Origin: Nomia melanderi
Lineage: Eukaryota > Arthropoda > Insecta > Hymenoptera > Halictidae
Assembly (NCBI RefSeq): GCF_051020985.1
Contig: NW_027475144.1
Location: 1,426,001 to 1,490,000, forward strand
Direction: 5' to 3'
Length of the DNA: 64,000 nucleotides
This document shows, piece after piece, positions 1 to 13,210 of the stretch. Each line of letters begins with the position of its first letter. The stretch's first letter is position 1. The notes under the pieces were generated by a model. That model had not been told where the DNA came from. It ran no database searches and worked only from the letters and a program-made list of their open reading frames with translations. The position numbers and the translations under genes were made by a program.

Positions 1-28
1 CGCAATAAATCAAAGTGCATTGTCTGTA

Positions 29-1603
29 GGAGGCCCTGGCGGATGAATCTGTGCAGCGGGAACGACCTCGGACCACCAGGGGCCGAGAAAACCACAGTCT
101 CATGGGGCCGGACACTCAGGGTCAGGGGAAAATCCAATATATATCTGGTGATATCTCGGGTGCTAATAGAGATAGCGCAATAAACCAAAGTGAATTATCT
201 GCAGGAGGCCCTGGCGCATGAATCTGTGCAGCGGGAACGACCTCGGACCACCAGGGGCCGAGAAAACGACCGTCTCATGGGGCCGGACACTCAGGGTCAG
301 TGAAAAATCCAATATATATCTGGTGATATCTCGGGTGCTATTACAGATAGCGCAATAAATCAAAGTGCATTGTCTGTAGGAGGCCCTGGCGGATGAATCT
401 GTGCAGCGGGAACGACCTCGGACCACCAGGGGCCGAGAAAACCACAGTCTCATGGGGCCGGACACTCAGGGTCAGGGGAAAATCCAATATATATCTGGTG
501 ATATCTCGGGTGCTAATAGAGATAGCGCAATAAACCAAAGTGAATTATCTGCAGGAGGCCCTGGTGCATGAATCTGTGCAGCGGGAACGACCTCGGACCA
601 CCAGGGGCCGAGAAAACGACCGTCTCATGGGGCCGGACACTCAGGGTCAGTGAAAAATCCAATATATATCTGGTGATATCTCGGGTGCTATTACAGATAG
701 CGCAATAAATCAAAGTGCATTGTCTGTAGGAGGCCCTGGCGGATGAATCTGTGCAGCGGGAACGCCCTCGGACCACCAGGGGCCGAGAAAACCACAGTCT
801 CATGGGGCCGGACACTCAGGGTCAGGGGAAAATCCAGTATATATCTGGTGATATCTCGGGTGCTATTAGAGATAGCGCAATAAACCAAAGTGAATTATCT
901 GCAGGAGGCCCTGGCGCATGAATCTGTGCAGCGGGAACGACCTCGGACCACCAGGGGCCGAGAAAACGACCGTCTCATGGGGCCGGACACTCAGGGTCAG
1001 TGAAAAATCCAATATATATCTGGTGATATCTCGGGTGCTATTACAGATAGCGCAATAAATCAAAGTGCATTGTCTGTAGGAGGCCCTGGCGGATGAATCT
1101 GTGCAGCGGGAACGACCTCGGACCACCAGGGGCCGAGAAAACCACAGTCTCATGGGGCCGGACACTCAGGGTCAGGGGAAAATCCAGTATATATCTGGTG
1201 ATATCTCGGGTGCTATTAGAGATAGCGCAATAAACCAAAGTGAATTATCTGCAGGAGGCCCTGGCGCATGAATCTGTGCAGCGGGAACGACCTCGGACCA
1301 CCAGGGGCCGAGAAAACGACCGTCTCATGGGGCCGGACACTCAGGGTCAGTGAAAAATCCAATATATATCTGGTGATATCTCGGGTGCTATTATAGATAG
1401 CGCAATAAATCAAAGTGCATTGTCTGTAGGAGGCCCTGGCGGATGAATCTGTGCAGCGGGAACGACCTCGGACCACCAGGGGCCGAGAAAACCACAGTCT
1501 CATGGGGCCGGACACTCAGGGTCAGGGGAAAATCCAGTATATATCTGGTGATATCTCGGGTGCTATTAGAGATAGCGCAATAATCCAAAGTGAATTATCT
1601 GCA
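29..1603 (+). repeat. 2-mer higher-order repeat, 350 bp, 4.5 copies
   Basis: Two monomer types alternate strictly. Type 1 has GGCGGATGAAT in place of GGCGCATGAAT, CCACAGTCTC and AGGGGAAAATCC, and ends in the PstI-type junction. Type 2 has CGACCGTCTC and AGTGAAAAATCC and ends in the GTGCATTGTCTGTA junction. The pairs start at 29, 379, 729 and 1,079, followed by a lone type 1 at 1,429. The GGCGGATG variant is seen nowhere else in the window. The first two copies share GCTAATAGAG, while the later ones share CCAGTATA with GCTATTAGAG, which splits the block into two sub-lineages. The array continues to the left of the window. Confidence 0.93.
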
Positions 1604-4017
1604 GGATGCCCTGGCGCATGAATCTGTGCAAGCGGGAACGTCCTGGGACCTCCAGGGGCCGAAACAACCACCGTCTCATGGGGCCGGACACTCAGGGTCA
1701 GGGTAAAATCCAATATATATCTGGTGATATCTCGGGTGCTATTACAGATAGCGCAATAAATCAAAGTGCATTGTCTGTAGGAGGCCCTGGCGCATGAATC
1801 TGTGCAGCGGGAACGACGTCGGACCACCAGGGGCCGAAAAAACCACAGTCTCATGGGGCCGGACCCTCATGGTCAGGGTAAAATCCAATATATATCTGGT
1901 GATATCTCGTGTGCTATTACAGATAGCGCAATAAATCAAAGTGCATTGTCTGTAGGAGGCCCTGGCGCATGAATCTGTGCAGCGGGAACGACCTAGGAGC
2001 ACCAGGGGCCGAGACAACCACCGTCTCATGGGGCCGGGCACTCAGGGTCTGGGGAAAATCCAGTATATACCTGGTGATATCTCGGGTGCTGTTACAGATA
2101 GCGCAATAAATCAAAGTGCATTGTCTGTAGGAGGCCCTGGCGCATGAATCTGTGAAGCGGCAACGGCCTCGGAACACCAGGGGCCGAGAAAACCACCGTC
2201 TCATGGGGCCGGGCACTCAGGGTCTGGGGAAAATCCAGTATATACCTGGTGATATCTCGGGTGCTGTTACAGATAGCGCAATAAATCAAAGTGCATTGTC
2301 TGTAGGAGGCCCTGGCGCATGAACCTTTGCAGCGGGAACGACCTCGGACCACCAGGGGCCGAGAAAACGACCGTCTCATGGGGCCGGACACTCAGGGTCA
2401 GGGGAAAATCCAATATATGTCTGGTGATATCTCGGGTGCTATTACAGATAGCGCAATAAACCATAGTGAATTATCTGCAGGAGGACCTGGCGCATGAATC
2501 TGTGCAGCGGGAACGACCTCGGACCACCAGGGGCCGAGAAAACCACAGTCTCATGGGGCCGGATACTCAGGGTCAGGGGAAAATCCAATATAGATCTGGT
2601 GATATCTCGGGTGCTATTACAGATAGCGCAATAAATCAAAGTGCATTGTCTGTAGGAGGCCCTGGCGCATGATCCTGTGCAGCGGGAACGACCTCGGACC
2701 ACCAGGAGCCGAAAAAACCACAGTCTCATGGGGCCGGACACTCAGGGTCAGGGGAAAATCCAATATATGTCTGGTGATATCTCGGGTGCTATTACAGATA
2801 GCGCAATAAATCAAAGTGCATTGTCTGTAGGAGGCCCTGGCGCATGAACCTGTAAAGCGGGAACGACCTCGGACCACCAGGGGCCGAGAAAACCACAGTC
2901 TCATGGGGCCGGACTCTCAGGGTCAAGGGAAAATCCAATATATATCTGGTGATATCTCGGGTGCTAATAGAGATAGCGCAATAAATCAAAGTGCATTGTC
3001 TGTAGGAGGCCCTGGCGCATGAACCTGTGCAGCGGGAACGACCTCGGACCACCAGGGGCCGAGAAAACGACCGTCTCATGGCGCCGGACGCTCAGGGTCA
3101 GTGAAAAATCCAATATATATCTGGTGATATCTCGGGTGCTATTACAGATAGCGCAATAAATCAAAGTGCATTGTCTGTAGGAGGCCCTGGCGCATGAACC
3201 TGTAAAGCGGGAACGACCTCGGACCACCAGGGGCCGAGAAAACCACAGTCTCATGGGGCCGGACTCTCAGGGTCAAGGGAAAATCCAATATATATCTGGT
3301 GATATCTCGGGTGCTAATAGAGATAGCGCAATAAACCAAAGTGAATTATCTGCAGGAGGCCCTGGCGCATGAATCTTTGCAGCGGGAACGACCTCGGACC
3401 ACCAGGGGCCGAGAAAACGACCGTCTCATGGGGCTGGACACTCAGGGTGAGGGAAATATCCAATATATATCTGGTGATATCTCGGGTGCTATTACAGATA
3501 GCGCAATAAATCAAAGTGCATTGTCTGTAGCAGGCCCTGGCGCATGTATCTGTGCAGCGGGAACTACCTCGGACAACCAGGGACCGAGAAAACCACAGTC
3601 TCATGGGGCCGGACACTCAGGGTCAGGGCAAAACCCAATATATATCTGGTGATATCTCGGGTGCTATTAGAGATAGCGCAATAAACCAAAGTGAATTATC
3701 TGCAAGAGGCCCTGGCGCATGCATCTGTGCAGCGGGAACGACCTAGGACCACCAGGGGCCGAGAAAACCACCGTCTCATGGGGCTGGACACTCAGGGTGA
3801 GGGAAATATCCAATATATATCTGGTGATATCTCGGGTGCTATTACAGATAGCGCAATAAATCAAAGGGCATTGTCTGTAGGAGGCCCTGGCGCATGAACC
3901 TGTGCAGCGGCAACGACCTCGGACCACCAGGGGCCGAGAAAACCACAGTCTCATGGGGCCGGACACTCAGGGTCAGGAGAAAATCCAATATATATCTGGT
4001 GATATCTCGGGTGCTAT
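1604..4017 (+). repeat. Mixed monomers between 2-mer and 6-mer blocks
   Basis: About 14 monomers without one dominant period. The first (1,604) has the only unit-lengthening A insertion near 1,630. Adjacent monomers around 2,050 and 2,225 share TATACC and GCTGTTACAG, a local single-unit duplication. Monomers at 2,830 and 3,180 share AACCTGTAAAGCGG, GGACTCTCAG and TCAAGGG, a local 350-bp duplication. Around 3,440 and 3,790 another pair shares GGGCTGGACAC with GAGGGAAATATCC, again 350 bp apart. This looks like an older zone of small duplications. Confidence 0.8.
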
Positions 4018-5792
4018 CACAGATAGCGCAATACATCAAAGTGCATTGTCTGTAGGAGGCCCTGGCGCATGAATCTGGCCAGCGGGAACGACCTCGGACC
4101 ACCAGCGGCCGAGAGAACCACCGTCTCATGGGGCCGGACACTCAGGGTCGGGGAAAAATCCAATATATATCTGGTGATATCTCGGGTGCTATTAGAGATA
4201 GCGCAATAAACCAAAGTGAATTGTCTGCAGGAGGCCCTGGCGCATGAATCTGTGCAGCGGGAACGATCTCGGACCATCAGGGGCCGAGACATCCACCGTC
4301 TCATGGGGCCGGACACTCAGGGTCAGGGAAAAATCCAATATATATCTGGTGATATCTCGGGTGCTATTAGAGATAGCGCATTAAACGAAAGTGAATTATC
4401 TGCAGGAGGCCCTGGCGCATGAATCTGTGCAGCGGGAACGACCGCGGACCACCAGGGGCCGAGAAAACCACCGTCTCATGGGGCCGGACACTCAGGGTCT
4501 GGGAAAAATCCAATATATATCTGGTGATATCTCGGGTGCTATTAGAGATAGCGCAATAAACCAAAGTGAGTTATCTGCAGGAGGCCCTGGCGCATGAATC
4601 TGAGCAACGGGAACGACCTCGGACCACCAGGGGCCGAGAAAACCACAGTCTCATGGGGCCGGACACTCAGGGTCAGGGGAAAATCCAATATATATCTGGT
4701 GATATCTCGGGTGCTATTACAGATAGCGCAATAAATCAAAGTGCATTACCTGTAGGAGGCCCTGGCGCAGGAATCTGTGCAGCGGGAACGTCCTCGGACC
4801 TCCAGGGGCCGGGACAACGACCGTCTCATGGGGCCGGACACTCAGGGTCAGGGTAATATCCAATATATATCTGGTGATATCTCGGGTGCTATTACAGATA
4901 GCGCAATAAATCAAAGTGCATTGTCTGTAGGAGGCCCTGGCGCATGAATCTGTGCAACGGGAACGACCTCGGACCACCAGGGGCCGAGACAACCACAGTC
5001 TCATGGGGCCGGATACTCAGGGTCAGGGGAAAATCCAATATAGATCTGGTGATATCTCGGGTGCTATTACAGATAGCGCAATACATCAAAGTGCATTGTC
5101 TGTAGGAGGCCCTGGCGCATGAATCTGGCCAGCGGGAACGACCTCGGACCACCAGCGGCCGAGAGAACCACCGTCTCATGGGGCCGGACACTCAGGGTCG
5201 GGGAAAAATCCAATATATATCTGGTGATATCTCGGGTGCTATTAGAGATAGCGCAATAAACCAAAGTGAATTGTCTGCAGGAGGCCCTGGCGCATGAATC
5301 TGTGCAGCGGGAACGATCTCGGACCATCAGGGGCCGAGACATCCACCGTCTCATGGGGCCGGACACTCAGGGTCAGGGAAAAATCCAATATATATCTGGT
5401 GATATCTCGGGTGCTATTACAGATAGCGCATTAAACGAAAGTGAATTATCTGCAGGAGGCCCTGGCGCATGAATCTGTGCAGCGGGAACGACCGCGGACC
5501 ACCAGGGGCCGAGAAAACCACCGTCTCATGGGGCCGGACACTCAGGGTCTGGGAAAAATCCAATATATATCTGGTGATATCTCGGGTGCTATTAGAGATA
5601 GCGCAATAAACCAAAGTGAGTTATCTGCAGGAGGCCCTGGCGCATGAATCTGAGCAACGGGAACGACCTCGGACCACCAGGGGCCGAGAAAACCACAGTC
5701 TCATGGGGCCGGACACTCAGGGTCTGGGGAAAATCCAATATATATCTGGTGATATCTCGGGTGCTATTACAGATAGCGCAATAAATCAAAGT
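4018..5792 (+). repeat. 6-mer higher-order repeat, 1,050-bp offset, copies 1-2
   Basis: A block of just over four monomers at 4,018-4,742 recurs at 5,068-5,792. Diagnostic variants recur at exactly +1,050: ATACATC, CTGGCCAGCGG followed by CACCAGCGGCC and GTCGGGG, ATCTCGGACCATC followed by GACATCCACC, GCATTAAACG, GACCGCGGACC and CTGAGCAACGG. The two intervening monomers (4,743-5,067) include a TCCTCGGACCTCC type. Only a few differences separate the copies, for example TAGAG/TACAG near 4,370/5,420 and CAGGGG/CTGGGG near 4,677/5,727. Confidence 0.88.
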
Positions 5793-6839
5793 GTATTATC
5801 TGCAGGAGGCCCTGGCGCATGAATCTGTGCAGCGGGAACGACCTCGGACCACCAGGGTCCGAGAAAAACACCGTGTCATGGGGCCGCACACGCAGGGTCA
5901 GTGAAAAATCCAATATATATCTGGTGATATCTCGGGTGCTACTACAGATAGCGCCATAAATCAAACTGCATTGTCTGTAGGAGGCCCTGGAGCATGAATC
6001 TGTGCAGCGGGAACGACCTCGGACCACCAGGGGCCGAGACAACCACCGTCTCATGGGGCCGGACACTCTGGGTCAGGGAATATCCAATATATATCTGGTG
6101 ATATCTCGGGTGCTATTACAGATAGCGCAATAAATCAAAGTGCATTGTCTGTAGGAGGCCCTGGCGCATGAATCTGTGCAGCGGGAACGACCTCGGACCA
6201 CCAGGGGCCGAGAAAACCACAGTCTCATGGGGCCGGACACTCAGTGTCAGGGAAAAATCCATTATATATCTAGTGATATATCGGGTGCCATTAGAGATAG
6301 CTCGATAAATCAAAGTGCATTGTCTGCAGGAGGCCCTGACGCATGAATCTGTGCAGCGGGAAAGACCTCGGACCACCAGGGGCCGAGAAAACAACAGTCT
6401 CATGGGGCCGAGAACTCAGGGTCAGGCAAAAATCCAATATATATCTGGTGATATCTCGGGTGCTATACACATAGCGCATTAAACCAACGCGCATTGTCTG
6501 TAGGAGGCCATGGCGCATGAATCTGTGCAGCGGGAACGACCTCGGACCACCAGGGGCCGATAAAACCACCGTCTCATGGGGCCGGACACTCAGGGTCAGG
6601 GGAAAATCCAATATATATCTGGTGATATCTCGGGTGCTATTACAGATAGCGCAATAAATCAAAGTGCATTGTCTGTAGGAGGCCCTGGCGCATGAATCTG
6701 TGCAGCGGGAACGACCTCGGACCACCAGGGGCCGAGAAGACCGCAGTCTCATGGGGACGGACACTCATGGTCAGGGAAAAATCCAATATATATCTGGTGA
6801 TACCTCGGGCGCTATTAGAGATAGCGCAATAAACCAAAG
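5793..6839 (+). repeat. Diverged monomer island
   Basis: Six monomers carry many private changes absent elsewhere: AGGGTCCGAG, ACACCGTGTC, GCCGCACACGC, ACTACAGATAGCGCC, CTAGTGATATA, GAGAACTCAGG and GGCCATGG. Two of the window's rare deletions are here (about 6,075 and 6,465). The second joins two frames into an incidental 157-codon reading frame on the minus strand (6,291-6,764), with no sign of being a gene. The island sits between two copies of the 6-mer unit, so it may be an older core split from a newer amplification. Confidence 0.8.
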
Positions 6840-7890
6840 TGAATTATCTGCAGGAGGCCCTGGCGCATGAATCTGTGCAGCGGGAACGTCCTCGGACCTC
6901 CAGGGGCCGAGACAACCACCGTCTCAAGGGGCCGGACACTCAGGGTCAGGGTAAAATCCAATATGTATCTGGTGATATCTCGGGTGCTATTACAGATAGC
7001 GCAATAAATCAAAGTGCATTGTCTGTAGGAGGCCCTGGCGCATGAATCTGTGCAGCGGGAACGACCTCGGACCACCAGGGGCCGAGAAAACCACAGTCTC
7101 ATGGGGCCGGATACTCAGGGTCAGGGGAAAATCCAATATAGATCTGGTGATATCTCGGGTGCTATTACAGATAGCGCAATACATCAAAGTGCATTGTCTG
7201 TAGGAGGCCCTGGCGCATGAATCTGGCCAGCGGGAACGACCTCGGACCACCAGCGGCCGAGAGAACCACCGTCTCATGGGGCCGGACACTCAGGGTCGGG
7301 GAAAAATCCAATATATATCTGGTGATATCTCGGGTGCTATTAGAGATAGCGCAATAAACCAAAGTGAATTGTCTGCAGGAGGCCCTGGCGCATGAATCTG
7401 TGCAGCGGGAACGATCTCGGACCATCAGGGGCCGAGACATCCACCGTCTCATGGGGCCGGACACTCAGGGTCAGGAAAAAATCCAATATATATCTGGTGA
7501 TATCTCGGGTGCTATTAGAGATAGCGCATTAAACGAAAGTGAATTATCTGCAGGAGGCCCTGGCGCATGAATCTGTGCAGCGGGAACGACCGCGGACCAC
7601 CAGGGGCCGAGAAAACCACCGTCTCATGGGGCCGGACACTCAGGGTCTGGGAAAAATCCAATATATATCTGGTGATATCTCGGGTGCTATTAGAGATAGC
7701 GCAATAAACCAAAGTGAGTTATCTGCAGGAGGCCCTGGCGCATGAATCTGTGCAACGGGAACGACCTCGGACCACGAGGGGCCGAGAAAACCACAGTCTC
7801 ATGGGGCCGGACACTCAGGGTCAGGGGAAAATCCAATATATATCTGGTGATATCTCGGGTGCTATTAGAGATAGCGCAATAAACCAAAGT
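6840..7890 (+). repeat. 6-mer higher-order repeat, third copy
   Basis: All six monomers of 4,742-5,792 recur here at +2,098 (2,100 less the two deletions in the island between). CTGGCCAGCGG is at 7,222, GACATCCACC at about 7,435 and GCATTAAACG at about 7,526. Copy-specific differences include CACGAGGGGCC near 7,774 and AGGAAAAAATCC near 7,475. Confidence 0.88.
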
Positions 7891-9239
7891 GAATTATCTG
7901 CAGAAGGCCCTGGCGCATGAATCTGTGCAACGGGAACGACCCCGGACCACCAGGGGCCGAGAAAACCACAGTCTCATGGGGCCGGACACTCAGGGTCAGG
8001 GTAAAATCCAATATATATCTGGTGATATCTCGGGCGCTATTAGATATAGCGCAATAAGCCAAAGGGAATTATCTGCAGGAGGCCCTGGCGCATGAATCTG
8101 TTCAGCGGGAACGACCTCGGACCACCAGGGGCCGAGAAAACCACAGTCTCATGGGGCCGGACACTCAGGGTCAGGGGAAAATCCAATATATATCTGGTGA
8201 TATCTCGGGTGCTATTAGAGATAGCGCAATAAATCAAAGTGCATTGTCTGTAGGAGGCCCTGGCGCATGAATCTGTGCAGCGGGAACGACCTCGGAACAC
8301 CAGGGACCGAGAAAACCACCGTCTCATGGGGCCGGACACTCAGGGTCAGTGAAAAATCCAATATATATGTGGTGATATCTCGGGTGCTATTACAGATAGC
8401 GCAATAAATCAAAGTGCATTGTCTGTAGGAGACCCTGGCGCATGAACCTGTGCAGCGGGAACGACCTCGGACCACCAGGGGCCGAGAAAACGACCGTCTC
8501 ATGGGGCCGGACGCTCAGGGTCAGTGAAAAATCCAATATATATCTGGTGATATCTCGGGTGCTATTAGAGATAGCGCAATAACCCAAAGTGAATTATCTG
8601 CAGGAGGCCCTGGCGCATGAATCTGTGCAACGGGAACGACCCCGGACCACCAGGGGCCGAGAAAACCGCAGTCTCATGGGGCCGGACACTCAGGGTCAGG
8701 GGAAATCCAATATAGATCTGGTGATATCTCGGGTGCTATTACAGATAGCGCAATAAACCAAAGTGAATTATCTGCAGGAGGCCCTTGCGCATGAATCTGT
8801 GCAACGGGAACGTCCTCGGACCACCAGGGGCCGAGAAAACCACAGTCTCATGGGGCCGGACACTCAGGGTCAGGGGAAAATCCAATATAGATCTGGTGAT
8901 ATCTCGGGTGCTATTACAGATAGCGCAATAAATCAAAGTGCATTACCTGTAGGAGGCCCTGGCGCATGAATCTGTGCAGCGGGAACGTCCTCGGACCTCC
9001 AGGGGCCGAGACAACGACCGTCTCATGGGGCCGGACACTCAGGGTCAGGGTAAAATCCAATATATATCTGGTGATATCTCGGGTGCTATAACAGATAGCG
9101 CAATAAATCAAAGTGCATTGTCTGTAGGAGGCCCTGGCGCATGAATCTGTGCAGCGGGAACGACCTCGGACCACCAGGGGCCGAGAAAAGCACAGTCTCA
9201 TGGGGCCGGACACTCAGGGTCAGGGTAAAATCCAATATA
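7891..9239 (+). repeat. Mixed monomers, paralogous to 19.2-20.3 kb
   Basis: Includes CCCCGGACC monomers, the first GGAACACCAGGGACC family monomer (with AGTGAAAAATCC and ATATGTGGTG), a CCCTTGCGCATG monomer at about 8,784 and an ATTACCTGTAGG junction at about 8,941. The same order is seen at 19,237-20,310, with one monomer fewer there (offset changes from about 11,197 to 11,023). A one-base deletion at about 8,702 is copy-specific. Confidence 0.75.
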
Positions 9240-12200
9240 TATCTGGTGATATCTCGGGTGCTATTACAGATAGCGCAATAAATCAAAGTGCATTACCTGT
9301 AGGAGGCCCTGGCGCATGAATCTGTGCAGCGGGAACGTCCTCGGACCTCCAGGGGCCGAGACAACGACCGTCTCATGGGGCCGGACACTCAGGGTCAGGG
9401 TAAAATCCAATATATATCTGGTGATATCTCGGGTGCTATAACAGATAGCGCAATAAATCAAAGTGCATTGTCTGTAGGAGGCCCTGGCGCATGGATCTGT
9501 GCAGCGGGAACGACCTCGGAACACCAGGGACCGAGAAAACCACCGTCTCATGGGGCCGGACACTCAGGGTCAGTGAAAAATCCAATATATATGTGATGAT
9601 ATCTCGGGTGCTATTACAGATAGCGCAATAAATCAAAGTGCATTGTCTGTAGGAGACCCTGGCGCATGAACCTGTGCAGCGGGAACGACCTCGGACCACC
9701 AGGGGCCGAGAAAACGACCGTCTCATGGGGCCGGACGCTCAGGGTCAGTGAAAAATCCAATATATATCTGGTGATATCTCGGGTGCTATAACAGATAGCG
9801 CAATAAATCAAAGTGCATTGTCTGTAGGAGGCCCTGGCGCATGAATCTGTGCAGCGGGAACGACCTCGGACCACCAGGGGCCGAGAAAACCACAGTCTCA
9901 TGGGGTCGGACACTCAGGGTCAGGGGAAAATCCAATATAGATCTGGTGATATCTCGGGTGCTATTACAGATAGCGCAATAAACCAAAGTGAATTATCTGC
10001 AGGAGTCCCTGGCGCATGAATCTGTGCAACGGGAACGACCTCGGACCACCAGGGGCCGAGAAAACCACAGTCTCATGGGGTCGGACACTCAGGGTCAGGG
10101 GAAAATCCAATATAGATCTGGTGATATCTCGGGTGCTATTACAGATAGCGCAATAAACCAAAGTGAATTATCTGCAGGAGGCCCTGGCGCATGAATCTGT
10201 GCAACGGGAACGACCTCGGACCACCAGGGGCCGAGAAAACCACAGTCTCATGGGGCCGGACACTCAGGGTCAGGGTAAAATCCAATATATATCTGGTGAT
10301 ATCTCGGGTGCTATAACAGATAGCGCAATAAATCAAAGTGCATTGTCTGTAGGAGGCCCTGGCGCATGAATCTGTGCAGCGGGAACGACCTCGGACCACC
10401 AGGGGCCGAGAAAACCACAGTCTCATGGGGCCGGACACTCAGGGTCAGGGGAAAATCCAATATATATCTGGTGATATCTCGGGTGCTATTACAGATAGCG
10501 GAATAAATCAAAGTGCATTACCTGTAGGAGGCCCTGGCGCATGAATCTGTGCAGCGGGAACGTCCTCGGACCTCCAGGGGCCGAGACAACGACCGTCTCA
10601 TGGGGCCGGACACTCAGGGTCAGGGTAAAATCCAATATATATCTGGTGATATCTCGGGTGCTATAACAGATAGCGCAATAAATCAAAGTGCATTGTCTGT
10701 AGGAGGCCCTGGCGCATGAATCTGTGCAGCGGGAACGACCTCGGACCACCAGGGGCCGAGAAAACCACAGTCTCATGGGGCCGGACACTCAGGGTCAGGG
10801 GAAAATCCAATATATATCTGGTGATATCTCGGGTGCTATTAGAGATAGCGCAATAAAGCAAAGTGAATTATCTGCAGGAGGCCCTGGCGCATGAATCTGT
10901 GCAGCGGGAACGACCTCGGATCACCAGGGGCCGAGAAAACTACCGTCTCATGGGGCCGGATACTCAGGGTCAGGGGAAAATCCAATATAGATCTGGTGAT
11001 ATCTCGGGTGCTATTACAGATAGCGCAATAAATCAAAGTGCATTACCTGTAGGAGGCCCTGGCGCATGAATCTGTGCAGCGGGAACGTCCTCGGACCTCC
11101 AGGGGCCGAGACAACGACCGTCTCATGGGGCCGGACACTCAGGGTCAGGGTAAAATCCAATATATATCTGGTGATATCTCGGGTGCTATAACAGATAGCG
11201 CAATAAATCAAAGTGCATTGTCTGTAGGAGGCCCTGGCGCATGGATCTGTGCAGCGGGAACGACCTCGGAACACCAGGGACCGAGAAAACCACCGTCTCA
11301 TGGGGCCGGACACTCAGAGTCAGTGAAAAATCCAATATATATGTGATGATATCTCGGGTGCTATTACAGATAGCGCAATAAATCAAAGTGCATTGTCTGT
11401 AGGAGACCCTGGCGCATGAACCTGTGCAGCGGGAACGACCTCGGACCACCAGGGGCCGAGAAAACCACAGTCTCATGGGGTCGGACACTCAGGGTCAGGG
11501 GAAAATCCAATATAGATCTGGTGATATCTCGGGTGCTATTACAGATAGCGCAATAAACCAAAGTGAATTATCTGCAGGAGTCCCTGGCGCATGAATCTGT
11601 GCAACGGGAACGACCTCGGACCACCAGGGGCCGAGAAAACCACAGTCTCATGGGGTCGGACACTCAGGGTCAGGGGAAAATCCAATATAGATCTGGTGAT
11701 ATCTCGGGTGCTATTACAGATAGCGCAATAAACCAAAGTGAATTATCTGCAGGAGGCCCTGGCGCATGAATCTGTGCAACGGGAACGACCTCGGACCACC
11801 AGGGGCCGAGAAAACCACAGTCTCATGGGGCCGGACACTCAGGGTCAGGGTAAAATCCAATATATATCTGGTGATATCTCGGGTGCTATAACAGATAGCG
11901 CAATAAATCAAAGTGCATTGTCTGTAGGAGGCCCTGGCGCATGAATCTGTGCAGCGGGAACGACCTCGGACCACCAGGGGCCGAGAAAACCACAGTCTCA
12001 TGGGGCCGGACACTCAGGGTCAGGGGAAAATCCAATATATATCTGGTGATATCTCGGGTGCTATTACAGATAGCGGAATAAATCAAAGTGCATTACCTGT
12101 AGGAGGCCCTGGCGCATGAATCTGTGCAGCGGGAACGTCCTCGGACCTCCAGGGGCCGAGACAACGACCGTCTCATGGGGCCGGACACTCAGGGTCAGGG

Positions 12201-13154
12201 TAAAATCCAATATATATCTGGTGATATCTCGGGTGCTATAACAGATAGCGCAATAAATCAAAGTGCATTGTCTGTAGGAGGCCCTGGCGCATGAATCTGT
12301 GCAGCGGGAACGACCTCGGACCACCAGGGGCCGAGAAAACCACAGTCTCATGGGGCCGGACACTCAGGGTCAGGGGAAAATCCAATATATATCTGGTGAT
12401 ATCTCGGGTGCTATTAGAGATAGCGCAATAAAGCAAAGTGAATTATCTGCAGGAGGCCCTGGCGCATGAATCTGTGCAGCGGGAACGACCTCGGATCACC
12501 AGGGGCCGAGAAAACTACCGTCTCATGGGGCCGGATACTCAGGGTCAGGGGAAAATCCAATATAGATCTGGTGATATCTCGGGTGCTATTACAGATAGCG
12601 CAATAAATCAAAGTGCATTGTCTGTAGGAGACCCTGGCGCATGAACCTGTGCAGCGGGAACGACCTCGGACCACCAGGGGCCGAGAAAACGACCGTCACA
12701 TGGGGCCGGACGCTCAGGGTCAGTGAAAAATCCAATATATATCTGGTGATATCTCGGGTGCTATTACAGATAGCGCAATAAACCAAAGTGAATTATCTGC
12801 AGGAGTCCCTGGCGCATGAATCTGTGCAACGGGAACGACCTCGGACCACCAGGGGCCGAGAAAACCACAGTCTCATGGGGTCGGACACTCAGGGTCAGGG
12901 GAAAATCCAATATAGATCTGGTGATATCTCGGGTGCTATTACAGATAGCGCAATAAACCAAAGTGAATTATCTGCAGGAGGCCCTGGCGCATGAATCTGT
13001 GCAACGGGAACGACCTCGGACCACCAGGGGCCGAGAAAACCACAGTCACATGGGGCCGGACACTCAGGGTCAGGGTAAAATCCAATATATATCTGGTGAT
13101 ATCTCGGGTGCTATAACAGATAGCGCAATAAATCAAAGTGCATTGTCTGTAGGA

Positions 13155-13207
13155 GGCCCTGGCGCATGAATCTGTGCAGCGGGAACGACCTCGGACCACC
13201 AGGGGCC
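13155..13207. repeat. Imperfect inverted repeat GGCCCTGG / CCAGGGGCC in each monomer
   Basis: GGCCCTGG at unit positions 4-11 is complementary to CCAGGGGCC at 48-56 apart from one bulged base, with a 36-nt loop. It encloses part of the second, shorter CTCGG/CCGAG dyad. The pairing is seen in most monomers because both arms belong to conserved boxes. Whether it extrudes or is bound by a protein is unknown. Confidence 0.6.
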
Positions 13208-13210
13208 GAG
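13190..13210. repeat. Dyad CTCGG-(11 nt)-CCGAG in each monomer
   Basis: Perfect 5-bp inverted repeat with an 11-nt spacer at unit positions 39-59. Some families extend it to six pairs (the CCGAGG form, for example near 42,435). Others break one arm: CTAGG near 3,744 and 15,116, or GCGG near 4,443. The spacer contains CCACC or CCTCC according to monomer family. Confidence 0.6.

Noticed and set aside
13162..13205. tRNA-derived SINE origin (A-box-like TGGCGCATGAA)
   Set aside because: The A-box match is partial and there is no convincing B box (GGTTCGANTCC) at the expected distance on the same strand. A covariance-model search could test this.
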